The notes beneath the pieces were generated by a model. The model was not told where the DNA came from and did no database searches. It saw only the letters and a list, made by a program, of their open reading frames with translations. From Lachnospiraceae bacterium (GTDB lineage Bacteria; Bacillota; Clostridia; Lachnospirales; Lachnospiraceae), in contig JAHZFJ010000001.1 in NCBI GenBank assembly GCA_019421365.1, positions 1-64,000 on the forward strand: a stretch of DNA of 64,000 nt, given 5' to 3'. Below are positions 34,542-43,166 of this stretch, piece after piece. The translations under genes were made by a program, and so were the position numbers. Within the stretch, counting starts at the first letter, position 1. Each line of letters starts with the position of its first letter.

Positions 34542-36554
34542 ATGCAATTTTCGAAGGAATATCGTAAGGGTATTGGGATATGCATGGGTATACAGATGAA
34601 ATATCAAATTATTGGTGGTATCGTTCGATTTGCAGCGACAACCATCTTAGATAATATTAATTTTGAAATAAGGGATAATGAAAAGATTGCAATTGTAGGC
34701 CGTAATGGTTCGGGTAAAACTACATTACTGAATCTTATAGCAGGTAATATATCATTAAGTAATTCTGATAGTGATGAAGAATGTGGAATCTACATGGCAG
34801 GAGATTTGAAAATAGGTTTCTTAAAACAAATTGATTTTACTGAGGATACCTTATCAATTGAAGAAGAGATCATGAAGGTATATGAACCTTTATTATTGAT
34901 GAAGCACCGGATGGATGATCTTATAGAGAAAATGGCAACGGATTCTTCTGAGAAAATCCTGAATGAATATGGGAAACTATCTGGGCTATATGAAAGCTCA
35001 GGCGGATATACCTTCAGACAAGATATGGAGACTATATTCCAACGGTTTGGATTTCCATTAGAAGACTTGAAGAAACCGGTTAAGGCTTTATCGGGTGGGC
35101 AACAGACGAGAATTGCATTCGTTAAATTACTACTTAGTAAGCCAGATATTCTTTTGTTAGATGAACCAACAAACCACTTAGATATGCCAACAATCGAATG
35201 GTTAGAGGGATATCTAAAGAACTATAATAAAGCAGTTGTTGTAGTATCTCATGATCGTATGTTTCTTGATAGAATTATTGATGTAACCTATGATATTGAA
35301 TATACACACGTGAAAAGATATCCGGGAAACTATAGTGCATTTATTCAAAGAAAACGTATTGATGCAGATAAACAAGAAAAAGATTATATTGCACAACAGA
35401 AGGAAATTGCAAGATTACAAAAGCTTGTAGACCAGTGGAAGAACACACCGACTAAAGTAGCTATGACACGTTCCAAATTAAAGGCAATTGAGCATATGGA
35501 TAAGATAGAGAAGCCTAGAAGATTTGATACGAAAGCTTTTCATGCACAGTTTTCACCACGAATTGAATCTCGTAAAGAGGTAATGAGAATTAAAAAGCTG
35601 GGTATCGGCTACGATTATGTTCTTGGCACAGTTAATTTCAATATATTGAAAGGTGAAAAGATTGCAGTTATTGGAGAAAATGGTAAAGGGAAATCAACCT
35701 TATTAAAGACATTAGTTGGTCAAATTCCAGCGCTAAGCGGTTCGTATGAATATGGTATTGATGTTGAGGAGGGTTACTTTGAACAGCAAATGGCACAGTA
35801 TTCAAGTGAAGATACGATACTCGATGATTTCTGGAACGCCTATCCTAATATGAAGCAGACGGAGGTCCGTACTGCTTTAGGACATTTCTTATTCTCACAA
35901 GATGATGTATATAAGAAGATTAGCCAGTTATCGGGTGGAGAAAAGGTACGACTTGCACTACTTAAGTTATTTAAGAAACAACCAAATTTCTTAATACTAG
36001 ATGAGCCTACGAACCATATGGATATGATAGGCAAGCAAGCGCTAGAGAGTATGTTGAGGGCCTATACAGGAACTGTGTTATTCGTATCCCATGATCGTTA
36101 TTTTATCAAAGAGGTAGCAACTGCCTTACTCGTATTCGAAGACGATAGAGTGGTATATTATCCATATGGATACGAAGAGTATTTAATACAAAGGCAGAAG
36201 AAAGATACCATTGAAATAGTAAATAAATCAAAAGAAGCAGGGAGAAAGTTAAAAACACAAGCTTCAGTTGGCGGTGCAGTGGTGGAGAACATTGCTAATT
36301 CCGAAGAGTTGGTAGTTGTAGAGGAAAAGAAGATAGTTAATCCAGGTAAAGAAGAAGCAAAGAGAAAACGACAGATTATCAAGTTAGAAGAAAAGATAGC
36401 TGCATGCGAAGAACGAATTGAAGAATTAAAAGATGAGATTCTAAAAGAGGAATATGCAAGTGACTATAAGCAGTTAGAAAAGTTTACGAACCAGATTGAT
36501 GACACAGAAAAAGAGTGGGAAGAACTGATGGAGGCACTAGCCCAACTACAGTAA
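34542..36554 (+). CDS. ABC-F family ATPase (ribosome-associated, YdiF-like or antibiotic-protection)
   Basis: The 670-residue protein has two ABC domains and no membrane segments. Walker A is GRNGSGKTT and GENGKGKST; signatures are LSGGQQTR and LSGGEKVR; Walker B is LLLDEPTNHLD and LILDEPTNHMD. A basic interdomain linker (about 255-335) and a C-terminal coiled coil (about 585-670) follow the YdiF plan. ABC-F proteins act on the ribosomal E site in translation or drug protection. AGAAAGGAGCC lies very close to ATG 34542; ATG 34584 or 34596 would also give full ABC domains. The attenuator-like leader favours drug-inducible expression. Confidence 0.88.
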   Translation: MQFSKEYRKGIGICMGIQMKYQIIGGIVRFAATTILDNINFEIRDNEKIAIVGRNGSGKTTLLNLIAGNISLSNSDSDEECGIYMAGDLKIGFLKQIDFTEDTLSIEEEIMKVYEPLLLMKHRMDDLIEKMATDSSEKILNEYGKLSGLYESSGGYTFRQDMETIFQRFGFPLEDLKKPVKALSGGQQTRIAFVKLLLSKPDILLLDEPTNHLDMPTIEWLEGYLKNYNKAVVVVSHDRMFLDRIIDVTYDIEYTHVKRYPGNYSAFIQRKRIDADKQEKDYIAQQKEIARLQKLVDQWKNTPTKVAMTRSKLKAIEHMDKIEKPRRFDTKAFHAQFSPRIESRKEVMRIKKLGIGYDYVLGTVNFNILKGEKIAVIGENGKGKSTLLKTLVGQIPALSGSYEYGIDVEEGYFEQQMAQYSSEDTILDDFWNAYPNMKQTEVRTALGHFLFSQDDVYKKISQLSGGEKVRLALLKLFKKQPNFLILDEPTNHMDMIGKQALESMLRAYTGTVLFVSHDRYFIKEVATALLVFEDDRVVYYPYGYEEYLIQRQKKDTIEIVNKSKEAGRKLKTQASVGGAVVENIANSEELVVVEEKKIVNPGKEEAKRKRQIIKLEEKIAACEERIEELKDEILKEEYASDYKQLEKFTNQIDDTEKEWEELMEALAQLQ

Positions 36555-36592
36555 ACCATGTCTTGCAATTATGTATGGTACAATTTATAATG

Positions 36593-36752
36593 TAACTTAT
36601 GAGAATCGGCGTAGTCGATTCTAGGGGTTACACGAAGTGTAAGACCGAAACTCCGAAGGAGTCATAAGTTAACGAGGGAAATCACGTAGTGATTTCTCGA
36701 GTCTAATCATTTGATTTCACAAGGCAAGTTAGTGAGTCTAATCATTTGATTT
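36593..36752 (+). repeat. String of short hairpins within a branched palindrome, plus a 19-bp direct repeat
   Basis: Outer arms TAACTTATGA (36593-36602) and TCATAAGTTA (36662-36671) enclose three stem-loops: GAATCG/CGATTC (36603-36621), TTACAC-GAA-GTGTAA (36628-36642) and ACTCC-GAA-GGAGT (36650-36662). A fourth, GAAATCAC-GTA-GTGATTTC, follows (36678-36696). Then GAGTCTAATCATTTGATTT occurs twice (36699-36717 and 36734-36752). There is no T-tract. It may be a structured RNA or an intergenic repeat element. Confidence 0.55.
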
Positions 36753-36792
36753 ATAAGTTGAAAAATCAAAAATACGGAGGTATCACGTCATC

Positions 36793-38001
36793 ATGGTTCG
36801 ATTAAGACGGGGCAAAATGTTATTAGTGTCAATTGCATTAATGCTTGCAGTTACAGGTTGTAGCGGCGAAAAGAGTGCTAGTGATTATTATAAAGAAGGA
36901 ATGAAACAATATAAAGAGCAGAAATATGAGGAAGCTAGTGCAAGTCTAAAAGAGGCTGTAACAAAGAATCCGAATAAAGCAGAATACTATATTGATTATG
37001 GTATGACACTTATTCAGTGCGGTAATTATGAAGAAGCCTTGATCCAGTTTGATAAAGCAATTCTTGATAAGGACAATCAGATTGTTAGAGAGAATAACAA
37101 GATGGCTTATCGTGGTAAAGGAATAGCATATTATGATTCTGCGGATTATAAATCTGCTATCAAACAATTCAAAAAAGCATTAAAGATTACCGAGCGTTCA
37201 GAGCTAGATATAGATATTCTTTACTATCTAGGAGATGCACAGACAAAAACCTTAGATCAAGAAGGAGCTATTGCAACCTATACTAAGATTATTGAGAAGA
37301 AAGCAAAACAAAGCGATGCTTATTATAAGCGAGCTGTATTAAAAGGCCAACTTGGCCAGCTTGAAGATTCCGTTGCAGACTTTGATAAAGCAATTTCTTT
37401 TGATAAAGACAATTATGAATACTACTTTGGAAAGTATGCCATCCTATTACAACAAGGTGATAGTAATGGTGCAGCAGAAGTTCTTAAGAATGCACTAGCA
37501 ATTAAGACAGAATCTAATGAAGACTATTATAATGTTGCAATATTGCATTTTTATCAAGGGAATAACGATACAGCAAAAGTGGAGTTAGCTACAGCACTAG
37601 AGAATGGATTTACTGGTGCATATTATTATCTTGGTGAAATTGCTATGATAGAAAAAGATTATGAGGCAGCAGTATCTAATTATGAGCAGTATATTCAGAA
37701 TACATCAAATCTTAAATCTGCAGTCGTTTATAATCAACTAGGCGAAGCGTATCTTCAGTTGAAAAACTATGAGAAAGCTTTAAAGGCATTCGAAGAAGGA
37801 ATCAAACTGAATGATAGTGCTATTATGCAAGCACTAAAATATAATGAGATTATTGCCCTTGAACACCAAGGTGATTTCGAGCAAGCATATAAAAAAGCGA
37901 ATAAATATCTAAAACAATATCCAGATGATGAGGGCATGAAGAAAGAAATTGAGTTCCTTAAGACTAGACAGGAAGAAGCCCTCATAGATAAAACAAAATA
38001 A
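36793..38001 (+). CDS. TPR-repeat lipoprotein
   Basis: The 402-residue protein has a signal peptide with lipobox VTGC (Cys about 23) and about nine tetratricopeptide repeats filling the rest, for example YYKEGMKQYKEQKYEEASASLKEAV-type and VVYNQLGEAYLQLKNYEKAL-type units. It should be tethered on the outer face of the membrane as a protein-interaction scaffold. TACGGAGGT precedes the ATG at 36793. Its partner is unknown. HflX follows 63 bp later and carries its own leader repeat. Confidence 0.88.
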   Translation: MVRLRRGKMLLVSIALMLAVTGCSGEKSASDYYKEGMKQYKEQKYEEASASLKEAVTKNPNKAEYYIDYGMTLIQCGNYEEALIQFDKAILDKDNQIVRENNKMAYRGKGIAYYDSADYKSAIKQFKKALKITERSELDIDILYYLGDAQTKTLDQEGAIATYTKIIEKKAKQSDAYYKRAVLKGQLGQLEDSVADFDKAISFDKDNYEYYFGKYAILLQQGDSNGAAEVLKNALAIKTESNEDYYNVAILHFYQGNNDTAKVELATALENGFTGAYYYLGEIAMIEKDYEAAVSNYEQYIQNTSNLKSAVVYNQLGEAYLQLKNYEKALKAFEEGIKLNDSAIMQALKYNEIIALEHQGDFEQAYKKANKYLKQYPDDEGMKKEIEFLKTRQEEALIDKTK

Positions 38002-38012
38002 AAGAGTTTTAG

Positions 38013-38064
38013 TTGTACCTGCGGCCCAAAGTTTGCAGGTTAATAGAAAGGGCATGGTATTAAT
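38013..38064 (+). repeat. RBS-bearing leader repeat, copy D (before hflX)
   Basis: TTGTACC, stem CCTGC/GCAGG around GGCCCAAAGTTT, then AATAGAAAGGGCATGG, ending exactly at the hflX ATG. GAAAGGG is the ribosome site. The upstream extension of copies B and C is absent. Confidence 0.65.
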
Positions 38065-39309
38065 ATGGCGGAAACATTTGAAATAATGGAACAAGAAGAG
38101 CGTATGATTCTGGTAGGTGTTGCAACCAGTGATGGTGATGACACTGCGGAATCATTAGACGAGTTAGAGGAATTAATAAAGACAGCTGGTGCAGAGACTA
38201 TTGCAAAAGTAATACAAAATCGTGAGAGCGTACATCCTGGAACGTATATAGGTAAAGGTAAGATTGAAGAAGTAAGGTTGCTAGCACAAGAATTAGATGC
38301 GACAGGTGTTGTATGCGATGATGAATTATCACCTGCGCAACTTAAAAACTTAGAGGAAGCACTTCAAATTAAGGTGATGGATCGTACGGTTACTATCCTT
38401 GATATATTTGCACAAAGAGCATCTACACGTGAAGGTAAGATTCAAGTTGAGTTAGCACAATTAAAATATCGTTCGTCACGATTAATTGGTCTTAGAAGTT
38501 CACTATCAAGACTTGGTGGTGGTATTGGTACGAAAGGTCCTGGTGAGAAAAAGTTAGAGATGGATCGTCGTTTGATTCGTGATCGTATCTCTCAGCTTAA
38601 TAGAGAATTAGATGATGTAGTGCGAACAAGAGAGACGACAAGGCAACAAAGAAGTAAGAACCAAACTCCGGTTATCGCCATTGTTGGATATACAAATGCT
38701 GGTAAATCTACGTTGTTGAACACATTAACAAGTGCAGGTGTATTGTCAGAAGATAAACTTTTTGCAACACTTGATCCAACTACAAGAAATCTTAAGCTAG
38801 ATAGTGGTCAACAGATTCTTCTTACAGATACAGTAGGATTTATTCGCAAACTACCACATCATTTGATCAATGCGTTCCGTAGTACGCTTGAAGAAGCAAA
38901 ATATGCGGATATGATTTTACATGTGGTGGATAGCTCAAATCCAGAGGCATATAAACACATGCATATTGTATATGAAACGCTAGAAAACTTAGGCGTTAAG
39001 GATAAAACAATCATTACTGCATTCAATAAAGTTGATAAAGTAGAAGAACAACCAATACTAAAGGATTTCAAAGCAGACCGTACAGTTCAGATCTCAGCTA
39101 AGACTGGTAAAGGCTTGGATGAGTTATTGGATATAGTTGAAGAAATTTTAAAGGAACACAAGATATTGATTGAGAAGGTGTTCCCATATTCTGACGCAGG
39201 TAAGATTCAAGTTATCCGTAAATATGGGCAGTTATTACAGGAAGAGTATCAATCAGAGGGAATTTATGTAGAAGCATATGTCCCAAAAGAGATATATTTG
39301 CAACTATAA
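38065..39309 (+). CDS. hflX: GTPase HflX
   Basis: The 414-residue protein has the HflX N-terminal domain with glycine-rich linker (RLGGGIGTKGPGEKKLE, about 150-170), a coiled region, and a G domain: G1 GYTNAGKST, G3 DTVGFI and G4 NKVDK. HflX binds the ribosome and can split or rescue stalled 70S particles after stress. The start follows leader repeat copy D. It is probably transcribed alone or with the preceding TPR lipoprotein. Confidence 0.95.
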   Translation: MAETFEIMEQEERMILVGVATSDGDDTAESLDELEELIKTAGAETIAKVIQNRESVHPGTYIGKGKIEEVRLLAQELDATGVVCDDELSPAQLKNLEEALQIKVMDRTVTILDIFAQRASTREGKIQVELAQLKYRSSRLIGLRSSLSRLGGGIGTKGPGEKKLEMDRRLIRDRISQLNRELDDVVRTRETTRQQRSKNQTPVIAIVGYTNAGKSTLLNTLTSAGVLSEDKLFATLDPTTRNLKLDSGQQILLTDTVGFIRKLPHHLINAFRSTLEEAKYADMILHVVDSSNPEAYKHMHIVYETLENLGVKDKTIITAFNKVDKVEEQPILKDFKADRTVQISAKTGKGLDELLDIVEEILKEHKILIEKVFPYSDAGKIQVIRKYGQLLQEEYQSEGIYVEAYVPKEIYLQL

Positions 39310-39390
39310 AATCAGTCTTTTAATACTATCGAAACCACAATATATAGTATGTCAAGCAAAATATGCATATATATATGGTGGATATATTGC
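39310..39390. promoter_or_regulatory. NrdR-like boxes upstream of nrdD
   Basis: CCACAATATATAGTAT (39335-39350) agrees with the NrdR consensus ACACAATATATAGTGT-type at 14 of 16 positions. A weaker second site, CATATATATATGGTGG (39366-39381), starts 31 bp later, the usual spacing for paired NrdR boxes (about three helical turns). A perfect inverted repeat GTCAAGCAA/TTGCTTGAC (39351-39359 and 39387-39395) overlaps the -35 box. NrdR represses ribonucleotide reductase genes when nucleotides are plentiful. Confidence 0.5.
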
Positions 39391-39419
39391 TTGACTAAAA
39401 AGTTTAATTCTGCTACAAT
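39391..39419 (+). promoter_or_regulatory. nrdD promoter
   Basis: TTGACT (39391-39396), 17 bp, TACAAT (39414-39419). The transcript should start near 39425, so the RNA begins with the 5' arm of the hairpin at 39422-39522. Confidence 0.68.
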
Positions 39420-39421
39420 TT

Positions 39422-39522
39422 AACCGATAGGAAAATCTAGGAAGCTACATTAGGCTAAGACATATATTTATTATATAGTGATGGCAAATGTACAGAATAA
39501 AGATTTTCTTGTCGGTTTTTTT
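39422..39522 (+). ncRNA. Structured leader with intrinsic terminator before nrdD
   Basis: AACCGA (39422-39427) pairs with TCGGTT (39512-39517) and GAAAATCT (39431-39438) with AGATTTTC (39501-39508). A further stem TACATT/AATGTA lies inside (near 39445 and 39486), then an asymmetric internal loop and an AT-rich tip. A T-run ends it (39516-39522). The whole ~100-nt RNA starts at the promoter and ends in a terminator 100 bp before nrdD. It looks like a riboswitch or attenuator, but it matches no class I can recall. Confidence 0.5.
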
Positions 39523-39622
39523 GTCTCAAATATAAGGCATTTTCTGGGGAGCTTTATATCATGCACAAGATATTGTGGTGTTGAATGGAAAGAAAAATCA
39601 GTTGCGAAGGGAGAACGGTTTT

Positions 39623-42028
39623 ATGTTTAATGTTGTTAAGAGAGATGGGGAAATTGCTGAATTTACCGTTAAGAAAATATCGGATGCAATTTCAAAAGCA
39701 TTTAATGCTACAGAAAAGCTTTATAATGAAGATATCATTAATCTCTTAGCTCTAAGAGTTACTTCAGATTTTCAGGGTAAAGTAAAAGATGGTGTAATTA
39801 GTGTGGAGGATATTCAAGATTCGGTTGAACATGTATTGGAACAAACAGGATACACGGATGTTGCTAAAGCATATATCCTATATCGTAAAAATCGAGAGAA
39901 AATCCGTAATATGAAGTCAACAATTCTTGATTACAAAGAAATTGTTGATAGTTATGTAAAGGAAGAAGACTGGAGAGTAAAAGAGAATTCAACAGTTACA
40001 TATTCTGTTGGGGGATTAATTCTTCACAACTCTGGTTCTATAACAGCTAACTATTGGTTATCCGAAGTGTACGATGAAGAAATAGCTGCTGCACACAAAA
40101 ATGCGGACATACATATTCATGACTTATCCATGCTGACAGGATACTGCGCCGGCTGGTCATTGAAACAATTAATTGAAGAAGGTCTTGGAGGTATCCCAGG
40201 TAAGATTACTTCGTCACCTGCAAGTCACTTATCTACATTATGTAACCAAATGGTTAATTTCCTAGGAATCATGCAAAATGAATGGGCAGGTGCTCAGGCA
40301 TTTTCATCTTTTGATACCTATTTGGCTCCTTTCGTCAAAGTAGATAACTTATCATATAGAGAAGTAAAGCAATGTGTACAATCGTTTATCTATGGTGTAA
40401 ACACACCTAGCCGTTGGGGAACACAAGCACCATTCTCAAATATCACTCTTGATTGGACAGTTCCTAATGATTTAGCAGAACTTCCTTGTATCGTGGGTGG
40501 TAAGGAGATGGATTTCAAATATAAAGATTGTAAAAAAGAGATGGATATGGTGAACAAAGCATTCATCGAGATTATGGTTGAAGGTGATGCCAATGGTCGT
40601 GGTTTCCAATATCCAATTCCTACGTATTCCATTACAAGGGATTTTGATTGGTCAGAAACAGAAAACAATAAATTATTATTCGAAATGACAGTAAAGTATG
40701 GTACTCCATATTTCTCAAACTATATCAATAGTGATATGGAACCAAGTGATGTTCGTTCTATGTGTTGTCGTTTACGTCTTGATCTTAGAGAATTAAGAAA
40801 GAAAACTGGTGGTTTCTTCGGTTCAGGAGAAAGTACAGGAAGTGTTGGTGTAGTAACAATTAATATGCCACGTATTGCGTATCTGTCTCAAAATGAAGAG
40901 GAGTTCTTCAAACGTCTCAACCGTATGATGGATTTATCAGCACGTTCTTTAAAGGTTAAGAGAAAAGTTATTTCCAAATTACTTGAGGAAGGTTTATATC
41001 CTTATACGAAGAGATATCTTGGTACATTTGATAACCATTTCTCCACAATTGGTCTTATAGGTATGAATGAAGTGGGACTTAATGCTCGATGGTTAGGAAA
41101 AGATATGACAAGTAAAGAAACACAAGACTTTACGGCTAAAGTATTAAACCATATGAGAGAACGTCTATCTGAGTACCAAGTAGAGTATGGTGATTTATAT
41201 AATTTAGAGGCGACTCCAGCGGAATCAACTACGTATCGTCTTGCAAAACATGACAGGAAACGTTGGCCAGACATTAAGACTGCGGGGAATAAGGGAGATA
41301 CTCCTTACTATACCAACAGCTCACATCTACCAGTTGATTTTACAGATGATGTCTTCTCAGCATTAGATATTCAAGATCGTTTACAGACCTTATATACATC
41401 AGGAACAGTATTCCATGCCTTCTTAGGTGAGAAGCTTCCAGATTGGGAAGCAGCTGCGAAGTTAGTTCGCACCATTGCAACAAATTATAAATTGCCTTAT
41501 TATACAATGTCTCCAACATATTCAATTTGCAAGGATCATGGTTATATTAGTGGTGAACATTTCACATGCCCTGAATGTGGTGGAAAGGCAGAGGTTTATA
41601 GTCGTATTACAGGTTACTATCGTCCGGTACAAAACTGGAATGAAGGAAAATCACAAGAATATGCGAATCGCAAACTTTATACGGCAGGAAGTACTTTTCA
41701 TGCGACAAACCATGGAGTTAACAAGGTAGAAGTAGAAACTACAACAAAGATCTGTGATACAACTGATTCTAAAGAAAGCAGTAATATTTCAAAAGATGGA
41801 TTATACTTGTTTACAACAAAGACTTGTCCAAACTGTGCTATGGCTAAGACATACCTTGAAGGATTGAATTATGAGATAGTAGATGCAGAAGAGAATATGG
41901 ATGCAGCAGCGGAACTTGGTATTATGCAAGCGCCAACTTTGGTACAAGTGAAAGATGGAGAACTAAAGAAGTATGTGAATGCTTCAAACATTAAGCGCTT
42001 TGCTGAAGAAAATTGTATAACAGTATAA
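39623..42028 (+). CDS. nrdD: Anaerobic class III ribonucleotide reductase with C-terminal redoxin domain
   Basis: The 801-residue protein starts with an ATP-cone (about 1-90). The catalytic barrel follows. A zinc-site segment (CKDHG...CPECGGK, Cys649 and Cys652) and the glycyl-radical loop SRITGYYRPV with Gly664 come next. After ~55 linking residues there is a thioredoxin-fold domain (about 720-801) with active site Cys735-Pro-Asn-Cys738. It makes dNTPs from NTPs under anaerobic conditions; the fused redoxin suggests thiol-based reduction, as in NrdH-dependent class III subtypes, rather than formate. GGGAG sets ATG 39623 over an upstream ATG at 39575-type frame start. The activase gene nrdG is not adjacent. 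Confidence 0.93.
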   Translation: MFNVVKRDGEIAEFTVKKISDAISKAFNATEKLYNEDIINLLALRVTSDFQGKVKDGVISVEDIQDSVEHVLEQTGYTDVAKAYILYRKNREKIRNMKSTILDYKEIVDSYVKEEDWRVKENSTVTYSVGGLILHNSGSITANYWLSEVYDEEIAAAHKNADIHIHDLSMLTGYCAGWSLKQLIEEGLGGIPGKITSSPASHLSTLCNQMVNFLGIMQNEWAGAQAFSSFDTYLAPFVKVDNLSYREVKQCVQSFIYGVNTPSRWGTQAPFSNITLDWTVPNDLAELPCIVGGKEMDFKYKDCKKEMDMVNKAFIEIMVEGDANGRGFQYPIPTYSITRDFDWSETENNKLLFEMTVKYGTPYFSNYINSDMEPSDVRSMCCRLRLDLRELRKKTGGFFGSGESTGSVGVVTINMPRIAYLSQNEEEFFKRLNRMMDLSARSLKVKRKVISKLLEEGLYPYTKRYLGTFDNHFSTIGLIGMNEVGLNARWLGKDMTSKETQDFTAKVLNHMRERLSEYQVEYGDLYNLEATPAESTTYRLAKHDRKRWPDIKTAGNKGDTPYYTNSSHLPVDFTDDVFSALDIQDRLQTLYTSGTVFHAFLGEKLPDWEAAAKLVRTIATNYKLPYYTMSPTYSICKDHGYISGEHFTCPECGGKAEVYSRITGYYRPVQNWNEGKSQEYANRKLYTAGSTFHATNHGVNKVEVETTTKICDTTDSKESSNISKDGLYLFTTKTCPNCAMAKTYLEGLNYEIVDAEENMDAAAELGIMQAPTLVQVKDGELKKYVNASNIKRFAEENCITV

Positions 42029-42033
42029 GAGAG

Positions 42034-42077
42034 AATCAGGCTTTTGCAGATACAGTCATGCAAAAGCCTGATTTTAA
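42034..42077 (+). terminator. Intrinsic terminator after nrdD
   Basis: AATCAGGCTTTTGCA (42034-42048) pairs with TGCAAAAGCCTGATT (42059-42073), followed by TTAATTT. The stem is 15 bp and perfect. Confidence 0.88.
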
Positions 42078-42118
42078 TTTATATAAAAATTCGTCTATAG
42101 ATTAAGAAAATCGTAACT

Positions 42119-42185
42119 GTTCAGAGCCAATCTTGAAAAACCTACGGTTTTCCTGGATGTGGCGTATTCGCCGAATAGAAACAAT
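42119..42185 (+). other. Two small hairpins in the thyA leader region
   Basis: AAAACC-TAC-GGTTTT near 42137-42151 and GGCG-TATT-CGCC near 42161-42172 lie in a 220-bp gap before thyA. The short stems with three- or four-base loops resemble those at 36.6 kb. Role unknown. Confidence 0.3.
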
Positions 42186-42296
42186 ATACAGTAAGTAGTA
42201 CTTGTATTTTATAGATAGATACTTTAGAATAATTAGAGGACTTTAGGAAGAAAGTAGTCCTAATAGTTATAATTTAAGTAATTAAGGAGGAAGTAA

Positions 42297-43142
42297 ATGA
42301 GTTTAGCAGACAATTTATTTATAGATATGTGTAAAGATATATTAGAAAATGGAGTAAGCACAGAAGGAGAAAAGGTTCGTCCAAAATGGGAAGATGGATC
42401 CTTTGCTTATACTATTAAGAAATTCGGTGTTGTAAATCGTTATGATTTATCGAAAGAATTCCCTGCTATCACGCTTCGTAGAACGGCTATTAAGAGTTGT
42501 ATCGATGAGATGCTATGGATTTGGCAAAAGAAATCTAATAATGTAAACGATTTAAACAGTAAGATTTGGGATAGCTGGGCAGATGAGACAGGCTCTATTG
42601 GAAAAGCTTACGGATATCAGCTATCAGTAAAGCATGAATATAAGGAAGGTATGATGGATCAAGTAGATCGTGTTATCTATGACCTCAAGAACAATCCTTA
42701 TAGCCGCCGTATCATGACAAACATCTATGTTCATGAGGATTTACATGAGATGAATTTATATCCATGTGCTTATAGCATGACATTCAATGTAACGAAGAAA
42801 AAAGATGGTAAGATGTATCTAAATGGTATTCTTAATCAACGTTCACAAGATATTCTTGCGGCTAACAACTGGAATGTATGCCAATATGCAGTATTAATTC
42901 ACATGTTAGCGCAGGTATGCGATATGGAAGTTGGAGAATTAGTTCATGTAATTGCTGATGCTCATATCTACGACCGTCATATACCAATTATTGAAGAATT
43001 AATAACAAGACCGACCTATGATGCTCCAACATTCTGGATGAACCCAGAGATTAAGGACTTCTATCAATTTACAGTAGACGATTTCCGTCTCGATAACTAT
43101 GTAACTGGTCCTAAAGTAGAGAACATTCCAGTTGCTGTGTAA
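42297..43142 (+). CDS. thyA: Thymidylate synthase
   Basis: The 281-residue protein is a ThyA-type enzyme converting dUMP to dTMP with methylene-tetrahydrofolate. Visible blocks are RRIMTNIYVHED (phosphate-binding Arg pair), LYPCAYSMTFNV with catalytic Cys157, the NQRSQDILAANNWNVCQYAVLIHMLAQ segment and the HVIADAHIYDRH region. The residue after the catalytic Cys is Ala158 where ThyA of Escherichia coli has His. AAGGAGG serves the ATG. It is followed 24 bp later by dihydrofolate reductase, its usual metabolic partner. Confidence 0.93.
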   Translation: MSLADNLFIDMCKDILENGVSTEGEKVRPKWEDGSFAYTIKKFGVVNRYDLSKEFPAITLRRTAIKSCIDEMLWIWQKKSNNVNDLNSKIWDSWADETGSIGKAYGYQLSVKHEYKEGMMDQVDRVIYDLKNNPYSRRIMTNIYVHEDLHEMNLYPCAYSMTFNVTKKKDGKMYLNGILNQRSQDILAANNWNVCQYAVLIHMLAQVCDMEVGELVHVIADAHIYDRHIPIIEELITRPTYDAPTFWMNPEIKDFYQFTVDDFRLDNYVTGPKVENIPVAV

Positions 43143-43166
43143 ACATATAAAGAAAGGAACAGGAAG

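Noticed and set aside
36593..36671. tRNA-like cloverleaf
   Set aside because: The outer arms enclose three hairpins as in a tRNA, but there is no CCA-side acceptor geometry, no TTCGA-type T loop and no plausible anticodon stem-loop of seven bases.
39422..39522. Cobalamin, tetrahydrofolate or purine riboswitch
   Set aside because: None of the conserved boxes of these classes that I know is present; kept only as an unassigned structured leader.
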